A stretch of DNA of 64,000 bases from Shinisaurus crocodilurus (GCA_021292165.1 CM037879.1:40206339-40270338); one strand, 5' to 3'; positions 1-11,135 are shown, counted from the first letter of the stretch. A program made the numbers and translations. The notes: a model not told the origin generated them from the sequence alone.

Positions 1-112
1 CATTCCAGACATAGAAGTATGTATATTATTTTTAAGATGCTTAGAAAAAAATAGTGACATGTAGTAAATTGCAAGACCATGAAAGGAAGTTGGACACTCA
101 TAAAAACACAAA

Positions 113-388
113 TTGCCCATGTTAGTCAGGGCCGGCCCTACCATATGGCAGAGTGTGGTGGACACATCAGATGGCAGATGCTGGGGTGAGGTGTTGAAGG
201 ACAGGGCTGTGTGTGTGCCACGTGGTCTCCACTGCACCATCCAAGTCAGCCTGTTGCCCTCAGGTGCAGTGGAGGACACTGTCCTATTGCCAGTGCTTGA
301 GCAAAATCCAACTGCCAGTCCAGTTGGCTTCTGTACATGGAATGGGGGTAGTGCCGTCTTGTCCTTCACTTCAGGCAGCAAAATGTAA
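113..388. repeat. Unclassified interspersed repeat, copy 1
   Basis: This stretch shares many blocks with 26038-26305, including GGCAGAGTG, a CCAGTCCAGT/CCAGCCCAGT block and the closing CAGGCAGCAAAAT. The open frame across it has no recognisable domain and is not kept in the second copy, so I treat it as repeat DNA and not a gene. The class is unknown. Confidence 0.5.
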
Positions 389-494
389 AACCAACAGGGT
401 ATTGTTATATCTTATAGGGTAACAGATTTATTGTGATGCAAGCCTACATGGGAAGCATGAAGTGGACAGTGAAGAAGATTGATATACCGGTATA

Positions 495-640
495 TCTTTT
501 ATTTATAGCCTGCTTTTCCTTGGAGCCCAAGGCAATTCCCAGAGAGTTTCCTGTCTGGGCAATAGCCAGACTCAGACCTGCTTAACTTTACCGAGATCAT
601 TGTGTCATGTGCCTGTTCGAGTTATTCCCAGGGCTGTAGC
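495..640 (-). mobile_element. Old SINE fragment, antisense
   Basis: The order is a degenerate TATTTATAGCC tail, a TCCTTGGAGCCCAAGGC block and then CAGACCTGCTTAACTTTACC. The last block resembles the reverse complement of the 5S-rRNA-like AAGCTAAGCAGG segment. The same order occurs at 11136-11275. The copy is strongly diverged, so the family is tentative. Confidence 0.4.
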
Positions 641-862
641 TCTGGGATGCCTGCCTGATCTCTCCCTGGATTTTCATGACAAAAAAAAGAAGCTTCTGCC
701 CGTTTACCTGTGGCGGTATAAAGAAAGAAGTGCAGGAAGTACCCAATTGTTCATTAAAAATAAAGCGTGTTCCACTTTCCAGTGTTCTGGGCAATAAACG
801 CAAAGACACTGGGATAACTAGACCCTGTTTTGGCTTTGCACAGGTTAGAATACCCCTTTGAG

Positions 863-1153
863 ATAGCAAAGCCTTCAAGCAAACATACGCAGCTGTCAGC
901 ACTGGACACATTGTGCCTCCTCTGTCTGAGGGAAGGCACCCTTAGGCGTGGCCCCTGCCATGTGCATCCCCTATAGCCCCCTGAGGGAGTGGCCTGCCCA
1001 CTCCATTCTCCTGAGACTGGGGCCGGAAGCACATTTTTCTGTATCACATTGATACAGCAAAGCCCTGAAGCAAAGTTACGCAGCCTGTTGGCACCCCTAG
1101 GCATGACCCCTGCCATCATGCATCCCCTAAAGCCCCTAAGGGGGCCTGCCCCA
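863..1153. repeat. Diverged tandem duplication (~190-bp period)
   Basis: Two direct copies are visible, 863-1000 and 1052-1153. Both run AGCAAAGCC.TCAAGC or CTGAAGC, then a TACGCAGC block, then a TAGGC.TG.CCCCTGCCAT block, a GCATCCCCTA block and CCCCTGAGGG or CCCCTAAGGG. The first copy holds about 33 extra bases. There is no coding signal. Confidence 0.6.
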
Positions 1154-1255
1154 CAGCAGGAGGGCAGGGGCCAAGTGTATAACTGTGTCCCTCGGCCTAC
1201 TAATCTCCCCTGGCTTCAAACTGTATGGACTGCAAAGCTATGTGCTGCTTAGGGA

Positions 1256-1529
1256 AGTCTGCCCTTAGTGGCTGAAGACGTTACCACATGGACACGTTTA
1301 AATTAATTAATGAATGTGTTTTAAAGTCAAGATAACCCTAAGGTGCACACCCTAAGGGTCGCCTTAGTATGCATACCAAGTTTCAGGTGTCTAGGTTTCA
1401 TGGTCTTGGCGCTGTGGTGAAGACGGATGGACAAGACAGAAATCCTCTTTTATTATTATACATACAGACACATACATGGAGCGATTCTGAAGGAAAAATT
1501 AGAAACTGAATGAGTACAACTTGAAAATT
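1256..1529. other. Gene-free spacer upstream of CR1
   Basis: No gene is seen. The segment CCAAGTTTCAGGTGTCTAGG followed by ATGGTCTTGGCG may belong to an old repeat. The CR1 homology begins only near 1530, so this is the pre-insertion target on the 5' side. Confidence 0.4.
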
Positions 1530-3829
1530 TGTACTCAGAGAAATTCCTGAGCTGTGCTGCTGATAACTTCCTCCTACAGAAAGTGGAGGAAGGAACTAGA
1601 GGATCGGTTATCCTTGACCTGATTCTAACCAACAGAGACGAGTTAGTGGATAAAGTGGCAGTTTCGGGAACTCTGGGGGAAAGTGACCATGTTATACTTG
1701 AGTTCTTGATTCTAAGGGGAGCAAAAGCTGAGTGTAGCCAAACACGTACCCTGGATTTTAGGAAAGCCAATTTTAACAAACTCAGAACAATGATTAGTAA
1801 GATCCCATGGCAAGCGACTCTCATGAGAAAGGGAGCCCAGGAGGGGTGGGAGTTTTTAAAAAAGGAAATTTTAAAGGCACAATTGCAAACAATTCCCACA
1901 AGGAAAAAAGGCAGAGGGCAACAGAAGAAGCCAATGTGGCTTCACAATAAACTCAAAGATGACCTGAAAACAAAAAAGGACACGTATAGGAAGTGGAAGG
2001 AAGGACAGGCTACAGGGGAAGAGTACAGGCAGGTAGCACAGAACTGCAGGAATAGTGTCAGGAAGGCTAAAGCTGAGAATGAGCTAAGGTTAGCGAGGAA
2101 TGCTAAAAGCAACAAAAAAGCTTTCTTCAGATACATGCACAGTAAAAGACAGAAGAAAGAACTGGTGGTTCAACTACGCAATGAGGATGGCAAATTGATA
2201 ACAGAAGACAAAGAAAAGGCAGAAGTGTTCAATTCCTACTTTGGCTTGGTCTTCTCCCAAAAGAGGGTCTATGACCCCCCTGGCAAACCTGAAGTGCAGA
2301 CTGTAGGGGCAGGATTGCAGCTTGAGATTAATAGGCAAATGGTCAAGGAGCACCTGATTACTCTGAACGAGTTTAAATCTCCAGGGCCTGATGAGCTGCA
2401 TCCTAGAGTAATAAAGGAACTGGCAGAAGAACTCTCAGAACCACTGTCTATTATCTTTGAGAAATCATGGAGGACAGGTGAAGTGCCAGACGACTGGAGG
2501 AGGGCAAATGTTGTTCCCATCTTCAAAAAGGGCAAGAAGGAGGAACCTGGGAACTATAGGCCAGTCAGTCTGACATCAATCCCTGGGAAGATTTTTGAGC
2601 AGATTATAAAGAAGTCAGTCTGCAAGCACCTTGAAAACAATGCAGTGATTACTAGAAGCCAGCATGGATTTGTCAAGAACAAATCCTGTCAGACTAATCT
2701 GATCTCATTTTTTGATCGGGTAACCTCCCTTGTGGACTGTGGGAATGCTGTGGACATTATATATCTGGACTTCAGCAAAGCTTTTGACAAAGTGCCTCAT
2801 GATATCCTGATTAGTAAGCTAGCTAAGAGTGGGCTAGATGGAACAACTATCAGGCGGATCCACAATTGGCTACAGAATCAGACTCAAAGAGTGCTTATCA
2901 ATGGTTCCTTCTCAAACTGGTGAGAGGTAACGAGTGGGGTACCACAGGGCTCGGTCCTGGGCCCGGTGCTCTTCAACATTTTTATTAATGACTTGGATCA
3001 GGAGGTACAGGGAATGCTTATCAAATTTGCAGATGACACAAAGTTGGGTGGAACAGCTAATACTCTGGAAGACAGAAACAAAATTCAAAGTGACCTCGAT
3101 AGGCTGGAGCGCTGGGCCGAAAACAACAGAATGAAATTTAATAGGGATAAATGCCAAGTGCTGCACCTAGGGAGAGGAAACCAAATGCAGAGTTACAGAA
3201 TGGGGGACACTTGGCTCAACAATACTACAAGTGAGAAGGATCTTGGAATTGTGGTAGATCACAAACTGAATATGAGCCAGCAATGCGATGTGGCTGCAAA
3301 GAAGGCAAATGCAATTTTGGGCTGTATTAATAGAATTATAGCTTCCAAATCGCGGGAAGTGATAATTCCCCTTTACTCGGCACTGGTTAGGCCTCATCTT
3401 GAGTACTGCGTCCAGTTCTGGGCACCTCACTTTAAGAAGGACATAGACAAACTGGAGAGGGTTCAGAGGAGGGCAACAAGGATGATAAAGGGACTGGAAA
3501 CAAAGCCCTATGAGGAGAGACTGAAAGAACTGGGCATGTTTAGCCTTCAGAAGAGGAGACTGAGGGGAGATATGATCGCACTCTTCCAGCATTTGAAGGG
3601 ATGTCACACAGAGGAGGGCCAGGATCTCTTCTCGATCATCCCAGTTTGCAGGACACGGAATAATGGGCTCAAGTTACAGGAACCTAGATTCCACCTAAAC
3701 ATCAGGAAAAATTTCCTGACTGTCAGAGCAATAAGACAATGGAATCAACTACCTAGGGAGGTGGTGGGCTCTCCCACTCTGGAGGCATTCAAGGTGCAGC
3801 TGGACAGCCATCCGTCAGGGATGCTTTGA
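1529..3829 (+). pseudogene. CR1 ORF2 (endonuclease C-end + reverse transcriptase), one in-frame stop
   Basis: The frame encodes the C-terminal end of an apurinic-type endonuclease (LDLILTNRDELVD then ESDHVILEF, residues about 30-60). A linker follows, then the reverse transcriptase. Visible RT motifs are NYRPVSLTSIPGK, YLDFSKAFDKV (Asp at residue 414), SGVPQGSVLGPVLFNIFIND, and the catalytic FADD at 3026-3037 (residues 500-503). The CR1 C-terminal block LEYCVQFWAPHFKKDIDKLE and the rest run on to a stop at 3827-3829. The only break I see is TGA at 2921-2923, after SFSNW and before EVTSGVPQGS. The frame is unchanged on both sides. Related CR1s have Arg here, so a CGA-to-TGA CpG decay is likely. 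The first codon is not ATG; the frame simply enters from the truncation point. No active protein is expected. Confidence 0.93.
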
Positions 3830-3915
3830 CCTGGATTCCTGCATTGAGCAGGGGGTTGGACTCGATGGCCTTGTAGGCCCCTTCCAACTCTACTTTTCTA
3901 TGATTCTATGATTCT
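1530..3915 (+). mobile_element. CR1 LINE, 5'-truncated, nearly intact 3' half
   Basis: This is a chicken-repeat-1 type non-LTR retrotransposon. It is cut on the 5' side inside the endonuclease domain and complete to its 3' end, which carries the diagnostic short tail TTCTATGATTCTATGATTCT (3896-3915). 5' truncation is usual for target-primed reverse transcription. There is no long poly-A, as expected for CR1. It contains the open frame described at 1529-3829. Four other pieces of the same family lie in the window (24226, 34286, 45785, 49088), plus an inverted pair at 39939. This is the longest and best preserved of them. Confidence 0.95.
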
Positions 3916-4324
3916 AATTCCCATTTAATCATAGATGAAATTCCCCAACCTCCAGGAGAGGCATTTTGTTCAGCTCTATAGATGCAGATATGTATGGCAT
4001 AGCATCTTGCAGATATTTAGCAAAGTGGGGTGTGAGAACAAGAAGAAACTGACCTGTGTAAGGAAATGTTTTATAAGATTACTTAGTGTTTCCATGCTTC
4101 TTAGGAATGAAAATTTCTTTTGCAATCTTCAGAGACTAGACTGTAATTGCTGGAGGTCTTAATTTGCCAAGCAGATGATCTAGTTAGGCAGACAGAGAGC
4201 TCTGATAACCTGATCATTTACACAGGTATTGAACTGCACCATCCTGTTTAAGGATTTTGGAATGTAAACTGTGGACTGGGAATTCGTTATGTTTTGGTGA
4301 TTGTGATTTCTTCTTCCCACCACC
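3916..4324. other. Spacer, no feature recognised
   Basis: This is A/T-rich DNA between the CR1 tail and the next LINE tail. I see no gene, RNA or clear repeat. Confidence 0.4.
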
Positions 4325-4590
4325 AATTTGGACGGCTTTAAAAGAGGATTGGACAAATTCATGGAGGAGAAGGCTATCAGTGGCTCCTAGTCCTGATGGC
4401 TCTATGCTACCTCCAGTACCAGAGGACAGTATGCCTACATACACCAGTTGCAAGGGAACATGGACGGGAGGGTGCTGGTGCACTCATGTTCTGCTTGTGG
4501 GTTTCTCGTGGGCAGCTGGTTGGCCACTGTGTGAACAGAATGCTGGACTTGACGGACCCTTGGCCTGATCCAGCAGGGCTCTTCTGATGA
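4325..4590 (+). mobile_element. CR1-like LINE 3' tail (second CR1 type)
   Basis: The sequence runs GGCTTTAAAAGAGGATTGG, then CTCCAGTACCAGAGG, a block ending GCTGGTGCACTCATG, then ACAGAATGCTGGACTTGACG, and closes GATCCAGCAGGGCTCTTCT. It is the sense copy of the 3' UTR seen in antisense at 8579, 29422 and 61632. Only the non-coding tail is present, so it is a very short 5'-truncated insertion. Confidence 0.8.
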
Positions 4591-4879
4591 TGAAGGGTAA
4601 CATCCCACCTCTTTTGAAAGCAAATCTCTAAGCAAAGTATTTATGAAGCATACCAGTAGCATCTGCCTTTAACTTATATTTTAGGTTGTTTTAGGACCAA
4701 ACTAAAAGTGACACGAAAGGTGCATGAATACATCTCCACACATCACAACTTCATGGCTGCTTTTGCTAAAAACAGTTATGGTGTTGGGTGAGGGGGAAGT
4801 AACCTTTTCCCTCCATGTCATGGCCCCAATCTACATCTCGTGCCCTGAAACTACTATTAGCCAAGCAGGGGGAAGCATA

Positions 4880-5045
4880 CTGGCTAGAGATGTGAAGGCC
4901 TGGGGGGGGGGGGAATACTCCGAAAAAATGAGGAAACCCCCAGAAAATTAAGGAATTTTTTTTAAAAAAAATCATTTTTTTCCCTTATGTCCCTCCCATG
5001 AATTTTTGGAAAATTGAGGGGGGGGATGTTTTCCCCCCTGGTTCC
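4880..5045. repeat. G-run and A/T-run low-complexity segment
   Basis: Poly-G runs at about 4903-4913 and 5019-5027, a C-run near 5033-5038 and T/A runs between them make a low-complexity patch. The two arms share AAAATTGAGG or AAAATTAAGG wording, so it may be a decayed repeat. No gene is seen. Confidence 0.5.
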
Positions 5046-5414
5046 TCTCCACATTTTTCTGGGTCTTTTCTAATTTCTAATACAGGGATTCATATTATGC
5101 CTGTACCTTTCCCTCTGAGCAGCTAATAGCAGCTTCAGTCAGTGTGTGTGTGATTTGGATCAGGGTCACAATGCAAAAGGAAAGGGTTAGACATCCTCTC
5201 CCTTGGCACTTGTCCCAAAACTAATTCTTCCCCCACTCCCATTGACTGTAAAGTTTTAAATTTTAATATGATATTCCTAATTATAATATATAGCTTTTAA
5301 TTCTAATGTAAAGTCGTCCCCCCCAATGCTTGTTTGTTTTAATGTTTGTTTCTGTTTTATTCAATAAAGTTATTCATTCATTGACTGCTTTTAGCCAAAG
5401 AAAAATATGTCGGA

Positions 5415-5667
5415 AGATGTGTGGTGTAGTGGTTAGAGTATTGGACTGGGACTGGGGAGATTCGGGTTCTAGTCCCCACTCAGCAATGGAGCTCACTGGA
5501 TGACTTTGGGCCAGTCACTGACACTTAGCCTAACCTACTTCACAGGGTTGTTGTAAGGGTAAAAAAAAAATGGAGGAGGACCATGTAAGCCACCTTGGGT
5601 TCCTTGCAAGAGGAAAAAAGGAGGGGTATAAACGTAATTTAAAAATTAATTAATTAATTAATTAAAT
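5415..5667 (+). mobile_element. tRNA-derived SINE (Sauria/Squam1-like)
   Basis: It has a pol III A-box-like TGGTGTAGTGGTTAGAGTA and a B-box-like GGGTTCTAGTCCCCACT. The body is GACTTTGGGCCAGTCACTGA, CCTAACCTACTTCACAGGG and CACCTTGGGTTCCTTGC, and a TTAA-repeat tail ends the copy. SINEs of this type depend on a LINE reverse transcriptase. It is well preserved but has an A-run interruption near 5562. Confidence 0.85.
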
Positions 5668-6215
5668 TTCCACATCACAGTATGTTTGGCCCTAAATGGG
5701 CCAAACTTGTTCTTGTATTGTTGTTCTTTTATTATTGTTCAAAACCAGCATAAGGACTATCCTTTCTGTTTAACAAATATAGGAATATATTTGAACAATT
5801 TTTCTTAAATTGTTTTAGCATTGATCCTTCAAAAAAAATTTTTTTTAAGTTGTTCAGTTTTAAATACTTTCACAAAGAACTGATGCCTCCTGCATCAATG
5901 AGGCAGAACACGAGGAGTGATGGTAACATCTGCATTTCATTAGAGATTATGAGCTGCAAATTGTACTGGAGGGGCTGTGGTGACACTATGAAGAAACAAC
6001 AGTTTGAAGATATTAATCTTTGTCTTGTTCATCTAAGCTTTTAAGGAGGAGCTTACTTTAATGTTTGGGTTTATGAAATCTTTAGGTATCCCATCCTTAC
6101 CACAAATATAGTACAATTTTCTGGGCATGATATTGCAGGTCTTCCTTAATAGATTGGCATTGACCTTTAGGAAAGGACAGCAGAGATGGAGTTTAGAGAA
6201 GAGAGGAAGTGTTTT

Positions 6216-6347
6216 AAGGCACAATCCTATGCATGTTTAGACAGGGAAAAAGGCCTACAACTCCCAGCATGCCCCCCAGCCAGCCATGCTGGCTGGGACG
6301 GAGTTGTAGGCCCTTTTTCTGTATAAACATGCATAGGACTGCACCTT
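6216..6347. mobile_element. Fold-back MITE with ATCCTATGCATG ends
   Basis: The element is a near-complete hairpin. The left arm CACAATCCTATGCATGTTTA, then GGCCTACAACTCCCAGCATG, pairs with the right arm GGAGTTGTAGGCC followed by TAAACATGCATAGGACTGCA. The central stem is AGCCAGCCATGCTGGCTGG. There is no internal coding sequence, so it would need a transposase in trans. Relatives lie at 31795-31920 and 44113-44248. Confidence 0.75.
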
Positions 6348-7079
6348 TACTATTGCCCAGGGAATTCAAACTTTCTATTTATTTATCTTCTATGCTGCCC
6401 TGTAAGTAACAAACAGTTCTCAGTGCAGCTCCAACAATATCTTCAGCTATCTGTTTCCTCCTTGTTATATTCTGCTAACTGAGTAGCCCCCTGTGCAATG
6501 CAGAACATTTTGGCATATGTTCCATGATGCACATTCCATTCACATGGACACTTGGCCATTCTTCTTGGGCCTCCATATCAACTGAGAATGCACCCTGGAA
6601 GCCCACACTCCCCTCAACACCCCCTGTGGCTGTGCACTGCAGCAATGCGGGGTGGGGGTGGAGAAGCCATCTTCCAGGGATGTGTGTCTGCTGTTACTGG
6701 TCTTTCCTTTAAGGAATTCTTGATAAGCTTTCAAGGAATTGGAAACGGGGTGAGGGTGTATATTGGATGGGCTCTGTCAGAAGAATAGCGAGGAGGTTAT
6801 TAGGGTTCAACAGGCAAGTGCAGTGGACTTTCCCAGTGTCCAAAAGCCAGGATAGTTTCTTGGAGCCGTGCCAGGGCCCTACATATAACCCTCAGCTTGT
6901 TAGGAAGAGCACCAGAGATGACTGCCTTGAAGGTATTCTCCACAATTACATTCATTAGACAAGGGCTGCTTTTGCTGTGAGAAACAAAACCACCGTTTGC
7001 TTTATTGAAGAAGCTTCACCGCCTCCCTTGTCTCCCAGGAAGGTGGGTTAGCTTGTGGCTTCCTGACAGCCTCTGAAAC

Positions 7080-7615
7080 AGGGAGAGACATCATCATCAG
7101 GCGATCACTCGTGACCGAGTAAGATTGTCTTCCGGGATAAAAGGAGGAAATTCTAAAGAAGATTGTGTAGACTCTAGCGATGGGTCCGTAAGTGACTGTG
7201 GAGGCCAATTCTAGATCCACACAGCTTCCCACAGTGAGGACACAGGTTACCAGATGGAAGATGGTCCTGTAAAGGGTTCGTTTGACGTGCTTTTCGCTTA
7301 GCACGTTTCTCCCTTTCGCCTTGCACTCGGGCTTCTTCAAAGTCCATGGAACCTTTGTGAGAGGCCAACCTCCATTTAGATCGTTCATGGGCCAGAGCTT
7401 CCCAGTTTTCGATGCTTATATTGCATTTTTTTAGATTAGCCTTATGAACATCTTTAAACCTCTTATATTGACCACCGATATTCCGCTTTCCATCCTTGAG
7501 TTGGGAGAGACAAGAACTGTATACAATCCATGGCAAGAGGCCTTGTCCTTTGTTCTTGGCTTGGGGAGAGGAATTGATGCGTTGCTTGCCCAGGCAACTT
7601 TGGAGGGCCACGGAG
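7080..7615 (-). pseudogene. LINE ORF C-terminal remnant with CPHCGK...H zinc finger
   Basis: On the minus strand a 145-residue frame (7174-7611) reads RYKDV-like GGQYKRFKDVHKANLKKCNI, then WEALAHERSKWR, FEEARVQ, and a C-terminal CPHCGKLCGSRIGLHSHLRT. The Cys-Cys/His-His spacing suggests a nucleic-acid-binding zinc finger (CPHCGK at about 7227-7244). This order, KRFKDV/W..lA.dR..WR/FE...r plus a terminal finger, is known from C-termini of some non-LTR retrotransposons. I cannot name the clade. No RT core is present, so only the tail was copied or survived. It is not a host zinc-finger gene by any feature visible here. Confidence 0.6.
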
Positions 7616-7984
7616 CATCCCCATGCCTATTCAGGGAACCAATACGGCCACAGATAAGGGGGGTGTAAGCTTTCTTTTGAATGTTTATTGATCATTTGCA
7701 TCCATATTCCATCACTATATGCATTCAATAAACTGTAAGTTATCTTTCACACAAGTGGTTTTGTTTCATCCTAAGTATCCTCAAATCCAAAGTGAGGTGC
7801 CTTGGCTGGACCAGACCCCTGAGTAATACAGGGTGAAAGTAGAGGATAGGTTTTGCATGTCCCTGATGCCTGATTATTGTGTGCTTTACACAGTCAGTTC
7901 ATAGCTGCATAGGCTCACCACGGCTCTGCTTCCTGATTGTAGAGTGTGATCAAACTTTGCAGAATTGGAATGGAACATTGGGAT

Positions 7985-8013
7985 TGGCCTTTGTTTGTTT
8001 GTTTGTTTGTTTG
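7985..8013 (+). repeat. Short TTTG microsatellite
   Basis: GTTTG units repeat as TTTG about five times (TTTGTTTGTTTGTTTGTTTG). Confidence 0.8.
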
Positions 8014-8064
8014 AGACAATTATATATTGTTTTCCTCAGCAATCACCAATAGCATAATAGATCC

Positions 8065-8530
8065 TATGTTCAAAGAGTTTTGTGGTACCTTAAAGCCTAA
8101 CAAATTTGTTATGGCATAAGCTTTTTTTGGTAGAAAGGTGGGGGTACACATTAAATAAATAAATAAATTTATGAGTCGTAAAACAAAAATGTTTTATCAG
8201 AACTACAAACAGTCAATAAAAAATTAAAACAATGAATGATTCCACTTCATCAGATGCATGAAATGTTATCCAAAGTTGGCAGGTATAACTAAAATGTATG
8301 TAAAATAATTTCAGTGACCATTCACAAAGCAGTGTTGATATTAGCAAAGACATCCCAGCACTGGAAAGGAAATTAACGCATGAGGTAGGATAAAATCCCA
8401 TTATCTCTATTCAGGCCACAGGTGATAGAACTTTGTAATTAGTTGCAATTCAGCAGTTTCATGCTGGAGTCTCCTTTTGTTCAAGAATTACCACTTAAAA
8501 ATCAGTAACAGAGCATTCTGGGAGGTTAAA
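8065..8530. repeat. Old interspersed repeat, class unresolved
   Basis: The wording TTTTGTGGTACCTTAAAGCC, then AACAAATTTGTTATGGCATA, and later CACTTCATCAGATGCATGAA recalls an amniote repeat that I know by sequence but cannot assign to a class. An A/T-rich stretch interrupts it. There is no usable open frame. Confidence 0.4.
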
Positions 8531-8578
8531 ATGTTTGATTAGTACAGACTAACATGGCTTCCCCTCTTGAAATTCCTA

Positions 8579-8742
8579 ACATAAGAACATTAAGAAGAGC
8601 CATGCTGGATCAGACCAAGGGTCCATCTAGTGCAGCATTCTGTTCACACAGTGGCCGACCAGCTGCCCAAGAGATCCCACACAAACAGGGCATGACTGCA
8701 ACAGCACCCTCTTGCCCATGTTCCCCAGCATACTGCCTACAA
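8579..8742 (-). mobile_element. CR1-like LINE 3' tail, antisense
   Basis: The copy begins with the reversed tail ACATAAGAACATTAAGAAG, followed by GCTGGATCAGACCAAGGGTC and GCATTCTGTTCACACAGTGG. It matches the 3' UTR at 29422-29600. Confidence 0.8.
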
Positions 8743-9064
8743 TTTAGTTTTAGGATGAGCAGGTGATGGGCAAACTAGATTCTCAATCTTTTGCCAGTCA
8801 AGCTATATTTCTGGTATGCCCATAATTTCTCAAAGCAGTGAGTTGCAAAATCTGGCTCACCTGATTCATCCGTCATAGCACTCAGGTGGGATTGCTTAGA
8901 GACAGAAATTTGTTCTATAGGGAATTCAGCTGGGACAATGCTTAAACAGTGTAAGGCCTCACATAACTTCCCTCCTCAAGCTGTTTCAGGCCACACAAGA
9001 AATGGCATTCATAGAAACTCATATTATGCTGTTTCTATGCTATCAGATTTCATCATTTTGTGTT

Positions 9065-9240
9065 AGCATGTTTATATTGCATTTATATGACACACAGGGT
9101 AGCATACATGGTTCTTTCTTGCACCCTCCCCCTTTATTCTCACAACAGCCCTGTAAGGAATGTTAGGCTAATAGATCATGTCTGGCTCAAGGTCACCCAC
9201 AGGGTTTCATGACTCAGTGGAGATTTGAACCTGGGTGTCC
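9065..9240 (-). mobile_element. tRNA-derived SINE, antisense, diverged
   Basis: Reverse-orientation SINE landmarks are present: CTCACAACAGCCCTGTAAGG, GGTCACCCACAGGGTTTCAT and GATTTGAACCTGGGTGTCCC (B-box region). The tRNA head beyond the B box is missing. Confidence 0.7.
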
Positions 9241-9919
9241 CCCATCTGGGAGAAAGGAGCAGGCATAGGAAACATCAGGGCCTGCTCCAGTTGGAGCAAC
9301 CCCACCCCTGATAAGCAGGGCCATTCCACCAGCCCCGCTGAAAGTCTACTGGGCCTGCCAGCCTTCTTAGGGCCTCAGTTACCTGTAGTTCTTTGCTGGG
9401 AAAAGTTCTTCTCTTCTCCAAGCTAAACATACCCAGTTCTTTCAACCATTCCTCCCGCTCCTCCTCCTCCTCATGTTCAAAGCACAGTTATAGAAAAGGC
9501 TAGAGTGATGCACAGCTCGAGCATCCAGTTTTAAAAGAGAGACATCAGCAGCCATACTATGAAGTTGTGAGCCTGGCAATGTCCAGACTCCCTTTGGCTT
9601 GATGTAGAATTGGCTTGATATTTCTTCACTTTCTTAGCAAGAGTTCAGGAAAAGTGTGTCTGTTTTCCGAGAGTTTCCTCCTGGCTCAGAATATTGGCAC
9701 GTGTTTTACATTCCAGCTGGAGAATAATTTCTCAAGGAAATGACACTTGGTTCACAATACACCCAAGCGTTATGAGCAGGACAAATTCATATTCCTAACC
9801 AAGTAGTTGTAAATTTCGGCAGCTTAATTTTGTGGGATTTGAATGTGTTTTTTTTCAAATAAGGGCTTGTTGCTTTTGTGTTTTGGATTGTTGCAATAAG
9901 TGGAAACTATGAACACCTA

Positions 9920-10064
9920 GGGCAGCTTTCCCCAACCTGGTGCTCCCCATATGTGTTGGACTACAAATACCATCATCCACATCCAGCACAACTACAACTC
10001 CCATCACTTCCACTGATGGGGAGTTGTATTCCAGCACATCTGGGGTGCCAGGTTGGGGAAGTCT
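9920..10064. mobile_element. Fold-back MITE (CCCAACCTGGTG ends)
   Basis: The left arm GGCAGCTTTCCCCAACCTGG pairs with the right arm CCAGGTTGGGGAAGTCT, and internal ACTACAACTCCCATC pairs with GGGGAGTTGTA. This family is the commonest hairpin element in the window (also 12253, 12746, 16312, 18399, 18785, 21903, 23531, 31107, 39898, 48888, 59063, 59762). Confidence 0.75.
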
Positions 10065-10995
10065 TACTGGTGACAGCTTCTATTGCATCAGAATGTAATT
10101 AAAATTTCCTTTTGATAACACAGAATTATTGCTGTCCCATCAGCCTCCTAGTGAATTTGAGTAGAAATTATGGAATGAATTGTGAAGCACATCCTGTGAT
10201 TTGAAGAAATGCTGCCTTGTCCTTTGTTTCTCATGATTAAGAATGATGAACATCACATAAATATATATTTAAGTGTTCAGTGGACCTCAAATAATCTAAT
10301 ATTATCCCCCCAGTGAGTCTATGCTAATCTTTAGTTTAGATAACTCGTGGGCGGAACAGATCTTTTCCATCTGTTTTGCTTATGTGATTACAAATATTGG
10401 CCAGGATCCAAAGATGGGATTTCATCTTGCAGGAAACATTGTGCACTGAGGCTTAAATGAATATTCAGACTTTGCCCATTTTTTTCACCACTTACATTTA
10501 GAATGCACATTATCTGAATCGAAACATTCAGATTTGAAATTTCTTGTTGAAATTAAAGTGTATTGGACTTGTACAAATCTCTTGTTTGATTGATGACAGA
10601 TATGAAATCAACAGTCAAATATTGCGTGGTTTGGTCAAATGTTAATTAATACTGAATTCCAACTGCCGTACTGTTCAATATAAAATAGTATTTATTCTAT
10701 TTATAGCCCACGCGGCCCGATAGGGCTCAGGGCGGATACCCCATGTTAATCACATGTGTGCATGCACAAACAACATACGCAGTCTATTGATAAACAACAT
10801 AAAATATGTATTATTTATTTTATTCCTTATTTTATGCAGTTTTTATATACTGCTCAGTCCATAAGAAATATCTGCACAGTGAACAAAACAAATCCAATAT
10901 AATACAAGACAGATAAAGCAACACTAAAAACAGCAGTAGTAAACATGTAGGCTGGGATACCGTTCAGGGAAAGCTTGTGTGAAAATAAATGTTTT

Positions 10996-11135
10996 GAGCA
11001 GGGGAGGCCGGTGACTCCTATTTCGGTGGGACTCCTTTTCCATTACAGGTTTTTCAGGTTTTATTTGGAGCTTCATGGGAGCTATCCATGGTGCTCCGTG
11101 GTGGTGAACCTATTTTGGGGATGGAGTTCAGTTAT
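10996..11135. mobile_element. Left half of a fold-back element (GGTGACTCCTATTTCGG type)
   Basis: GGCCGGTGACTCCTATTTCG, AGGTTTTATTTGGAGCTTCA and GGGAGCTATCCATGGTGCTC match the left arm of the complete copies at 25604-25842 and 56474-56690. The right arm is absent; antisense SINE sequence follows directly. Confidence 0.6.

Noticed and set aside
113..388. 91-residue open frame as a possible gene
   Set aside because: The related repeat at 26038-26305 does not keep the frame, and no domain is visible.
3167..3607. 146-residue minus-strand frame, and its near-copies at 24202-24429 and 34598-34981
   Set aside because: These are the antisense of the CR1 reverse-transcriptase region and recur only because the CR1 recurs.
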